DNA from: Saxidomus purpurata
Lineage: Eukaryota; Mollusca; Bivalvia; Venerida; Veneridae
Reading direction: 5' to 3'
Assembly: GCA_022818135.1 (NCBI GenBank)
Contig: JAFMSR010000012.1
Coordinates: 30,375,050-30,439,049, forward strand
Length of the DNA stretch: 64,000 nucleotides
This document shows, in pieces, positions 49,401-61,400 of this stretch. Made by a program: the position numbers and the translations under genes. The notes under the pieces are model-generated. The model had not been told where the DNA came from. It ran no database searches and saw only the letters and a list, made by a program, of their open reading frames with translations. Every line of letters begins with the position of its first letter. Positions within the stretch are counted from its first letter, which is position 1.

Positions 49401-52400
49401 ACATATGGCAGAATGTGTACATAAATATCTGTTTAAATGATAAACAAAAATTGATTTATATATAATGTCGATTGTGTCTGCAGAGTAATTGAAGACATAG
49501 AATACAACTAATTATTTTCCATGATTTAAATGTTTTGAACTTCATAGAGTGCATTTATTTTGTCTGTCTTTAATTCACACTTGAAATAACAACCATTGTT
49601 TAGTGTTTCATTCATGGCTGGCAATGATTAAAAAAAACAAAATTTTGAATACTATATTTAATACATTGTACTGACCTTTAAAAAATGTCTATGAAATTTC
49701 AGGCTCTATAAGCTTAGTACAGTAATGTCTTCACATAAATTCATGCTTGTGTTCTAAGCCTAGGATTGTTTTGCTGCTATACCATCATACCCTTGAAATG
49801 CTTAATTTGCTTTACCAGTCGATCATTCTGTAATGTAAGTAAGTGCATTGTAATAGAAGATAAACTGAAGCATATCTATATGTCACTGTTTATAGGTTCA
49901 GAAGTCTGACGAAGTTATCCGTCAGTTACGTGATGAGTTGGCTAGAACCAAGGAAGACTTCTCTAGAACTTCTCATGATGTAAGTTGAAAAGATATGATA
50001 TAAGTACCATATAGTGTTTTGGAAAGCTTTTTTGTCTGGAAAGGTTAAATAATAGACTGTTAGAATAGTGGTTGTAACTTAGGTCTTATCAGTGCAAGAA
50101 CTTGTACTGAATAAAGCAATATAACGAAAGTGTTTTGCTGAAAAGAAGGTCCAGTTTTTTTATGTGATTGCTTGTTCTGTTTTTCCCATATGCAGGAGTT
50201 TAGAATTATAGCCGGAAAACAAAAAGAAACCAAAAAAAACAACATTTCGTACTCTTGAATAGTAAGAAATTTTCATCATGCTAATAAAAAATGCAGTATG
50301 TGTGGAGAATGTACTTGTAAGGCAAATAAGTTCATTACCTTATAGTGAAGTACATTAAGATTGGCACAGACTGTCATAATGATCTGTCATTCAGTGTAAC
50401 TGTGTTGTTTTTTGTTTAAAATTGATGTTGCCAACTTTTAACTGATCAAATCTCTAAGATATGAAATATTTAATTCAGTCATTCATTGGATTTGTTGTAT
50501 GACGTTAATGTTCCATGTAGGATATTCCCATGAGTGGATACAAGGCTATTAAATTGATGCTAATCCATTTCTGATCTTTATTTACTTTTCTAGAAAAGAA
50601 TACAAAAAGTAAACCAGGTTTATGCATCCACTTTGCTTACTAATATTTTGTTTATGCATCTTAAAATGTGTTCATGGGCTCAATCACGAATTTGCTTTTA
50701 CCGCCATATATCCCTGATAAAAATACATTCCTTCGCAAACACGGTCTTGTAGAAGTTTGAACAGGATAATAACTCGGCTCTTTACTTAGTTTTAAAACAC
50801 TTCAAACATTTATTTAAACCTGGTAAAGTCGCAGAGTTTACCCTATCCAACATGTATTTACTTAAGTAAATCTAGAGGTAAATGTTCGTGTTTGTTCAGC
50901 CCCGTATTTTGTCAATAGTTCATCAAAAGCAGATTTACAAGAAAAATTTAACAAATACTTGATAATAATACTAGTCCTTGATGTCCCTGTGAAACACCAT
51001 GATAGCCTCTTGTTAACAGATCACATGTAGACAGAAAATTATTTAAATTTTCCCCCATCCATATTATGATGAAATTTTCAGATTGCCTTTTCTGAAACTG
51101 AAATTTTACTGAAATCAAATTTTCAACTTTTAATATACATAGAACTATTTTTAGTTTACATTTTTTAATTGAAATCAAAATTTGCACCTTTTAAAGTGTC
51201 TAGAATGTGTGGTAGGAAAGGCCAGGTACTGAAAAACTCTTAAAATTAGTCGTACTATTTTCAAGCATTTAACCCTGTGTATATCCCAAGGAATCAGTGA
51301 GAAATAGGACACCAGAATAGGTTCAAATGGTGGCACCACCATATTATAGTTCTGGCAGTGGCAGCAAGCTAGTACTCTCAGTTATGATGTCTGAGTGAAG
51401 GCTGTGCAAAGCTGTATCCCCTATGAGTGAACAGTGCACTGTAAAAGTCAAGAACAGATAACTCAAGCTGCATACTGCTAGTTTCTTGTTAAAGTGTTAT
51501 GTATCAGGCAAAAGAGGAAACTTGTGTTACATTAAAGTTCTCAGCAAAAAGAAAAAGAGCTAAAGTTTGAGTGAATATTGGTTGTGTTTGAATAACTTGC
51601 CTACTTTGCAGCAAAGTTTTAACATAAATTACTTTCAGATGTAAATCCTCTGGTCAGAAAAAAACACACCTGGTGTTGATTAAAAGTATTTGTAGATGAT
51701 TAATATTTTATAATATTGTATACCTCTACTTCGCACACTTAAACAGCCTTAACCAAGAAAGAAAAGAATAAAAGAACAGAGACCATAGAAAAACAAATAG
51801 CTGATCTAACTGGATTTTATTGAGTCAGTTAATACTTGTACTGCATTTGTAGCTATTGTAAATTATGAAAATTGCAATTAGGTGTTGCGATAAGAAGTGA
51901 AAAAGTTAAAACTGTTTTCAAGTGTAGTTAAAAGCAAATGTTTGCATGTCAGATTTAAAACTTAGTCAAATATTGCAACGTAGGGAAAGTATGTTCATGT
52001 GTGAACACGACATAATGTTGCATTTTTCAGGTATAATAGCAGGATATCATTAAGACTGAAGATTTACAAATGTTGTTAAATGTTCTATCTGTATGTTGTG
52101 CATTTTTTTATATGACAAAGTGATCTGAATCGTAACAGGATACTTTGACCTGTCACATTTTATGAGATACAGAAATGGATTAAATTGATCGAACTGTGAT
52201 ACTGTTTTAGACATATAAATCAAACAGATACAGAGCGTTTTGAAAAAGTCAACAATAGGTTCATTTGGAAATTGATGTATTAAAAACATACACGGATACT
52301 GTAACATTTCTTCATTGACCATTGTCCTGTTAAATCTGGCAGGCATTCTGTTAAAAAAATTTATACATCGCCACTTGATTGATTTTCAATTGCCATTAAA

Positions 52401-55400
52401 TGATTTACTGTGCTCCAATTAAAACAAAGATTTCGGTACATCGGTAGTTAATCATCTAATTATTGATTGTCCTTCAATACCACAATTCCAAATAGCTTAT
52501 TTTATCTAACCAATCAAGATATTGTATTTCATCTTGAGGTAAAATATTTGCATATGTGTTCAAAGAAGCCAACTAACTTTGTAATTGTGACTTTGAATAT
52601 TAGGATCGGGATTTAGTTTAGTCCCGGACGTTTTTCATGTGTTTGTGGATACCAGTGATTTCTTGTGTTTGTGATTATTTTTTTTGATGGATATGCTATG
52701 AAATTGGCTTTAATTGGATAAATAATGAGTCAGGTTGGTTTTATTTGCTGTTTGTTGAGTTGATTGCTGCTTGGATTTTTAAGAATAAAACCTCAATAAA
52801 GCTTCTTTGAGTTTCTTGTTACAGACATGCTGGTTGTTTTTGATTGGACAAAGCTAAAGTGTTAATGTTTTTGATGAAGACTAACATCTGCTTGTGTATT
52901 ATTGTCTGTCCTATTAAGATACAAGAAGCTGCAGAAAGTTCCCATCCAAAAATGATAACATAGGAATTTTAATAATGTCTGTCCCAGAACAGTTCCTTCT
53001 TAAGTTGTGAAAAAGGAGTGGTTAGTTTTAACTGATATATTAGATTACTATCAAGCAATAATAGATTTTAGAATAATCAATTTTGTGTATGCTTTTTAAA
53101 AGACTACCAAATAGTGATATAATGATAACCTCAATAGATACATTTGATTGAATTTTATAGGTGTCTCATTATGAAAGACGAATTCATACGCTGGAGACGG
53201 AGTTACAGGACTCGAAGGAGCAGAGGAGACGTGCTCTTGAAGAGGTAGGCAACTATATACACTCTAAGCATTCAACAACTGCATGTATCTGTGACATACT
53301 CCTGTTATAGAAGCAGATAATTGTTTCAGACATAAATGTATTTCTCGAGTATTTCCATTGAAATCTTAATGTATCTAAATATAGTGTTTTCTTCTTAGAA
53401 TATGCAGATACAAATCAGTTTTTATTTTGAGTGATAATCAAGTCATGCTGTGGGGTAAAATAACTAGAAAATGAATGGCATAACAAATACTGGGATATAT
53501 TGTTGCGATAGATTGGACAGCTGCAGGATCGTCTAAGAGACGGACAGACATCAACGAAAGATCATCACACTGTGCTGAAATCTGAACTTGCAAGACGAGA
53601 TGAAACAATACAGAAGTTACGGCGAGATGTTCTCAGTCTACAAGAGAAGAGAGATGCGGCAGTGTCTGAGGTATTGACTTTAAAAATATGTTTTACTAGT
53701 ATGGCTAAAGATTTTTGCCTTTATTAGTGAATTGATTTAACATTATTTTCACCAGAGCTGATAAAAGTTTTGTTCTAAGCAGTGAAAGCTATTCTCAATC
53801 AATACTTTTATCAAAGTTTGTTTGAAATTTTTAAATGGTACAAAGGGAATTTAATCAATCAGTCAAAACTTCTCTAACAGGAAACACTTCTAAAGGCAAA
53901 ATTATATTGCAAATTTTACAAGTAGGCAATGCAATAGTTTTATAGTGATTGTTTATTGTAAGAATTTCCGATGCAAGTTTTGATATTGCAATGTGATTAT
54001 TTTGAATGTTGATATTTAGCTAGAAGGAATTATAAAAAGTTGTCAGTATTTGATTGTGGCTTGTTTTAAGACATAAGCTACTTGTATGTTGAGTGCATTG
54101 TAAAACTGTATACATGGTAAACACTCCCAGTTATAATTTACATGTAAGGAAGTACTTTCACACCAGCAAGGCCTTGTCATAACATAGTTCTTCAGTTTGC
54201 ATGGAATGGTTAAGATGTCATTTTTATTTGAATAAATAACATGATATAACTGTTTGTATGCATGCTTTTAGCTGGACCAGCAGATTAAAAATCTGCATAT
54301 ATCAGAAGATAAAATAAAACATAAAGAAGAGGAGGTAACTCTATTTGTTTCACAGTGTTTATTATTTCCCTTTGCACTCCTCAAAATCTCTTCTAACTTT
54401 TGGTTACAGAAAACTGTTTTTCTGGCAGAACGGTGGTAGATGTATTTTTTTTAGAACAAACCAAGTCTACTCTCTTTTCTCCCGAAGAAATTTAACATCT
54501 AGGGTGACAAAGTCATTTAACTTATTTCTTCTATACAATGGGCTACACATGTAAAGACTTCTGTAAATTTGAGACATAGTTTCCAAATATTGAGTCTTGT
54601 TTTTGTGAAAACCAGTATCTTGCACTTGTTATTGAACATAGTACTTATTTTGTGTCTTGGTTGATATAAATACATGTACAGTTGAACCTTGATTAACATG
54701 CACCTGCCCTAGGCAGCAAGTTTTACCATATAACACAGTCAGTAAAAATTGGTAACAAACTGTATTAGGTACCTGCCTGTTTTGAGTGGTCAGTGTGTTA
54801 AATCCCTTGGCTGGCTGCATGATACAGGTGTAACTGTATACAACAAGTGTTAAGTTTTACTGGTTTTCTAATTCAGACAGGCAAACAGTGTGGATCCAGA
54901 TTGGTCTGTGTGAATTCACAATCTAGTCTGAGTACGTACTGGCCACAAAACACATCGATAGTAATTCATTCAGCATTGCAAACCCAAGCAAAATTAGCAA
55001 GTATAACATGCTGGGTTTACTGAAAAGAAAGACTTTGTCCCAGATTCTTTTGTTAAAGGAATAGATTTCAGATTTATTTCAAGTGTATAAATGTCTTACT
55101 ATGTCCAAACTTGGACACTGATAGAAATGGTGTTAGAAATTTCAAAATTTTCTGTAATAAATTCAAATACCTTATACCTGGCGTTTAGGCGGATCGTTAA
55201 CGCGGGGGGGAACCCGGTTGCGGTTGGGTCTTGGCCCCAAAAATTTCGGGATCGACCAAAATCATACTGTCAAAAAAAGCATGTCCCTATACAAAACAAA
55301 TGTTAGCGTAAATAAACAACATGGCAGGTAGTTAATTGATCTTTGTCACTTGCGCATATCAAGCGTGTATAAACAAAGAAGTGTTAAAACAATTACGGCT

Positions 55401-58400
55401 TACTGGTATTTTTCACGGCTCCGTTATTCACAAGCTGACCTCTTTGTTTGTTAAACAATAACTTCAAATCGTGGAATTAATATTTGTTTGCGCATCTTTA
55501 TTGCAGGCTTACTTGAACTTAAATAAATCAATTACAAAACTGTTATTGTTTGTTTTAACAAAAGTAAGTACTTTCACTTTAGCCATCATTTTCGGAAAAT
55601 GGAGTACTTTCGTTTTCAATAGCAAATATTTACGTAAAAATTCTCTTTTATTACATTTAATTTCGTGCTAATTAACTAATTTATTTTACATAGAATCATA
55701 TTTTCTACAATTTAACCTCTCGATTTCATAAAAACATGATGCGTGCTAAACATCAATATGCTTTAATTTAGTTAGGTGGGTGGGGTACTCGCTTATGCAG
55801 CGTTTGCAAGAAACCAGCGGCCGATGATCGACCGCGTTAAAAAGAGTCTCACTTTAGAAGCGGTCTGACCAGTTGGACCCGCTACCGCGTTAACGGGGTG
55901 CTACTAGTATAATCAGCTTGTTTTGGTCCATTGACAATTCCTTTTTTGTGGAACGAAATACTTTTAAATTAATAAAATTGAGGTTATTGTTTTGAATTAC
56001 CCATTTGCACATTTTCTTTTTGTCACTTTCCTTGCACCAGATATTTACTGTTTAGCAATTTACTGAATGCACATTCTGGTTTTGATGCACGATTTTTTTA
56101 CATGTATTTTCAAAATGTATTTTCAAAACTTATTTTCAAAATTTATTTTCAAAACTTATTTTCAAACTAAATTTTAAAATAAAATGCTGTATAATTATTT
56201 CTATTTAATATGTCTTAATTAACTAAAACAGAAACAAATCCTAAATACTAATTGAATAATTTAGGACAGGTATTTGAAGGAGCTGAGTGAGAACGAACGT
56301 TGTTTAAACGTGCACATTTTCTATATGAATAGAATAGGTATTCTTCAAAAGCATTGTTTCGAATTGAACTTAGTTTGAGAGTTTTAGACACACGTAGAAG
56401 TGTTGGTAGTAGTAGTTACTGTTATGGTATGCTTTCATGTTAGAGCTTTACAAAAACTGGTTACAGACATAGCAATCAGCACTCAAAATGTTGTCATTAA
56501 TTTAAAACCTACATCAGTCACATCCAGATTAAATTAACGGCAATGGTTGACCTACTTTTGACTCAGCATTAATCTCTTTGGCTAATACTGACTGAAAATT
56601 GCATTCGTGTAAATTTCTCCCATTTGGCATCCATATTAACTTTAAAAGGCATGATCGGAGACATGCCATGGTCTTGTCAGTATGGCGCATAGACATAAAA
56701 CACTGTAGATTGAGTTTGGTAAGGCTTGTAGTTGTGGTTAAAGCATGCAATGAAACTTACTGCTATGTGCAACCAGTTTTTTAATTAAGGCAATTTGATA
56801 GTTATTGCTTGCTGAAAATAGTGAAAAGCACGCATTTCAGTCAATACAGCTCACTTCAAATGCTTCATTTTAGAATATTGTTACTGAATATAGTATAATT
56901 TGTTGTGATGTGTAATATTATATATATAATCTGGTAATCTATGTAATCATTCATTAACCTGTACTAAAAAGGCTGTTTCAGTTAAAAAAATAAGTGATAG
57001 AGCATGCTCATGTAGATCATGTGACTAGTTGATTGATGTAAGTTGCTATTTTTATGTTCAATGCTATTTTTAGCTCCATAGAGTAGAAACAAGAGTTAAG
57101 TCCCTTGAAGAGGATCTCTCCAATGCAAAGAAACAAACAGAAGATGCGAAGTCAGAAGTATGTAGTTTCTCCTTCCCCTAAAATCCTGTTTGTTGCTCTA
57201 ATCTTGAAAAGCACTTGTTTTTTCCCGCAAACTGACAATATGCACAATTTTTATTCAGTTTATCTTAAAAGTCTGCTGTAGTTTTGTATTAACATACAAA
57301 GATTTTGATTTCATAGCCAGAATTTCATTGATAAACTTCCCAGTTTTTGATAATATTTCTAACAAGTGCTGCTGAGCTTCCTTTTAACCCTGTTTTATTT
57401 TTTAATTTGTCATCCCTAGCCAGTTTCAGTTTATGAGGTATTTATAGCTACACTGTTGTTTTGAATTTTGTTTCAAATAGTTCTTTAGTTGATTGATTGA
57501 TTGATTGATTGATGCTTTTTTTTTCAACCTGTGATGATATCAGGTGAGTAATAATGTAGCAATATTGGCTCGGAAAGAAGGCGAGATAGCATCACTTCGT
57601 GCACAGCATTCCGAGGCGTGCGAGCAGGTATGACATGTGCACAGACAAGCTTGCATGATCAGTGTGTGGTTTTAGTAGAGGTTTTACGTATTCATTGGAT
57701 AAAAAAACTGTTGCATGGTGTTTTTATATAGTAGATGTATTAAAACTTTTTCTGGTGCACATTATGCATGAATGTAACTCAGATTTATATGTAAATGTGA
57801 AATGTTTTGTAACTCTGTCTGTTTAAAACTTAATGGTATGAACTGGAATTCTTAGTAATGTTTAATTTTAAATTCATATATCATAAAAGATTCATCATTC
57901 AATGAAATTTAGATGTCATATAACAAACGCAGCTTCAATGGTAGTGTTATGGGGCATAGGTGATGCTCATAAGCAAATAAAGCAAAATTTAAATAAAGCA
58001 TTATTACTTTAATGGTTGCATCTTAGCACCTAAGCTTGGCCCTGTGACATGTCAGTGAATATCCCACTGTTACATCCTAAAAGCTCATGTGTATGTTGCA
58101 TGTGCATGAAGGTCTGATGCAGACTTGGTGTTATGTTAAATGGTGCTTCTTGCCTGATACGATCAAGGCTCTTGTCTTAGTCAGTACATCCAGAAGCTTG
58201 ACGAGTTGACCTTGGTTTTTGGAAAGCTGTAAAACCTAAAATCCTACCAGCAATCAAAATTTAGCTGTTTGTCATGTATGTTGCTTACAAACCTGTTGTG
58301 TTATATATGTGGGGAAGAGATATTTATTGCAGCATGGCTTGTGTTTACTATTACATAGCAGTACTATGTTGAAATTATGTAGAGGTACAGTAAAAGCTTG

Positions 58401-61400
58401 AACACTTGCTGTTGTTTGGCTCGGTGAACAGTAAGATCATAGCAGCTGAGTGTTTCTTAGGTAATAGAAATCTTAAAGATAAAGTGGTCATCATCAGCAG
58501 CCATATTCTAATAGCTGCAATCTTTAGCAGACAGTCAAACTATTCATATAGCCTTATTCTCAGCCAAAACTTGATTCATGATATATGTAGACAAGCAAGA
58601 ATATTTGGTATCCATTTAGGGTACTTACTACTTACCAACTAGTGAATTATGACCAAATCAAACAAGTCTTTCACTTAACACTTTGGATGTACAGTTACTT
58701 GCAGCTCTTTATATTACCAGGAAAGATGTCTTACTGACGAAATTGACTGTTAATATGTATGAAAAACATTCCTAGCATTGTTTTCTAAATCAAAAGTACA
58801 TGATATTGCAAAAATTTAGAAACGCTTTTCAGAAATGTAGCAACAAAATTATGAAAGAAAGGAACACATCTACACTGTTTTAGGTTAACTAGAACAGTTC
58901 TATCGTTAATTCTTTTTATAAGTATTTAAAGTGCTCATGGACTTTAACAGAAATTGACTGATCAAAAGAGATTGCGAATCAATTTTTTACTGTACCTCTT
59001 TGTATATGGCTTCTCGGTGAAATGTTACAGATTTTTTTATTTGCTTTGAATATTATAATTTGAATAAAATACTTAAAAAGAGGTGGCTGAACAAATGTTA
59101 GCAGTAATATTCAGGAAATAGCTTGTAACATTTAGTGTTTTCAGAGATTTTTGTTTAGAAAAATGAAGACAGTAGCATGTTTTCATGTTTTATGGTACAA
59201 ATCATTGAGAAATGGCGTAAAGGTTCACGTATTTTAAGTACTAATATTGAAATGTCAAGTACTAACATAATACATTTGACTTATCTGACATTAATTAAAA
59301 AATGAACATCTTTGATTTCTCATAACTGCACAGCATTTACTGCATGGCAACATTATGCACATATATGTGTCTTCATTATTTAGATATTTCATAAAGAAAT
59401 TATCTACCAACAGTTTATTACTTGTATTTTTATTGTTTACAGGTCATATAAAAACTTCATGAATATAAGTTTTATATAAAAGTTTGTATGATAACCATTC
59501 AGAACACCTGTCTTTGTTCAAAACAATATTTTAGCTGCAGCAATCTACCTTTTAAAATGTCTTTTGTTACCACACACAAAGTAGATTGATTTTTTGGAAA
59601 TAAAAGAACGAGTGTATTCAGGAGTGTGCCTAAATCAGTGTTGTAATGATATATGTATTAAAAACGTGTTTGACAAATGTGTTCTGTATTTCAGATTTCT
59701 ATGTTAACCAACAGCATACAGAAACTGCAGGCCTCCTCAAAGGACACAAGAGACGCCCTCACCTCAGAGGTAATTAACAACATCTTTCCCATGTTCTTTT
59801 ACAAGATGCCATATCCCATTTATATCATGACTTTTACCCTTGGCTTTGCCTTGGAACAGACTTACTTAGCTTTCATGTGTTTCCCTTTGTAACTTAATAC
59901 CAAGAAATAAAGTGAAGTTAAGTAAAGTAATGAATGAATTGTGTTGGAAACTTCCATGGTGTAGCATAAAAGGATAAAATCTGCAATTATGTCTGTGAAA
60001 ATAACACAAATTATACAAGACAGGGGTTTTGCCCTCATAATTAGTGTAGTGGGGAATGCAAGTTTAAATTCTGTTTTCAAGGATGCCCTTGTTTATGGAA
60101 GGTCCCAATTTTGATATTCATCAGAATACTTTCTCTTGGAAGGTACTGGAATGGTTTCTATAGTTTCTTGTCCATCATGTAAGGTATCCCTTCCATTGAG
60201 GTATGGCTACTTTTACATGAAGCCATAACATTGATTTTATGTGTAGTCTTACGAAATATCCTTCATATGATTTGCATGGTTAGAGTTTGTATGATATTGT
60301 TTTGTTTACCCTATATATAAGTTAATATAATAGAAATGTTTCCAGTTTAGTTTGCATGAATGATTTTAAAAATGTGTCGATAATTGCCGATGCAAGAATC
60401 AGACAGACAAATTAAAGGTATAACATGGCATGGCCGAATTCAGTTTTTACTTGTAATAGATATTAATTCATGAAGAGTTACCAAACAGTTGATTTGTAAA
60501 ATTAATGCTCTTCCTGGATTAAGTGATTGCATTGGCATTATCTGAGCCTAGGGTTATAAAACTGTTTTCTAAGACCAGTCTAAAATTGGACAATTGATCA
60601 CTGTCTCCTGATTTCTCTGATCTCTTCTTTGGCTTCTGATTAGAAAGATCTCATTTCTTACTTCTGATTGGCAGGATCTCATATCTAGCTACTAATTGGT
60701 CACACCTTATTCCTGGCCTCTGATTGGTCAGATCTTACCTTTAGTTTCTGCTTGGCCATATCATATTCTTGCCGCCTTATTGGCCAGATCTCATGTCTGG
60801 TGTCTGATTTGTCACATATCAACTCTGGCTTCAGATTTCATTTATATATAGTCATAATTAACATATTTTAGACGCATTTTAAAAGAAGTCAGCTTGGTAT
60901 AAAGATCAATCGGTACAGCGTGAGACTTGTAATCTTGAGGTAGCGGGTTCAATTCCCGGGGCTGACCAACTAAAATTACTAACAGTCTTTCAGATGAGAC
61001 TTGAAAACTGAGGATCCATGTATGGGTGCTATACACCTGGCATGTATATGAACCTGGGGTGTCTCTGGAATTGGGACACTTTCTGTATCTTGCACTATCC
61101 TCCAAAACCTAAAATAACTTACCTCTTCTGGGGGCATTGGTCATGTGGGAAACCGGTACCAACGATTAAACCCTAATATACGATACAATATTTTAGACTG
61201 GCCGCCGAAAAAAGTTCTGTTACCTTATGAATAAAACTTACCTAACTTACATTTGCATTAGAATTTCGAATCTGGAAATATAATTGTTATACTTATTACA
61301 TAGACTTAAATATATAATGTTAGAGATAAAAATTGTAAAGAAAGATGTTGTTTGACTGAATACTAAGCCAGAGGGTCAACAGAATAATGTTTGTTGTACA

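Larger units (their letters stand above)
54335..57073 (+). other. Intron 10 of the coiled-coil gene
   Basis: It carries a GC-bordered insertion at about 55187-55910 and a 15-bp tandem repeat at 56100-56166. The other frames (54345, 56529, 56599) are not supported. Confidence 0.5.

Noticed and set aside
60898..60967. Functional tRNA-Thr gene
   Set aside because: Enlarged D loop, G-T pairs in the anticodon stem and a SINE body directly attached; called a SINE instead.
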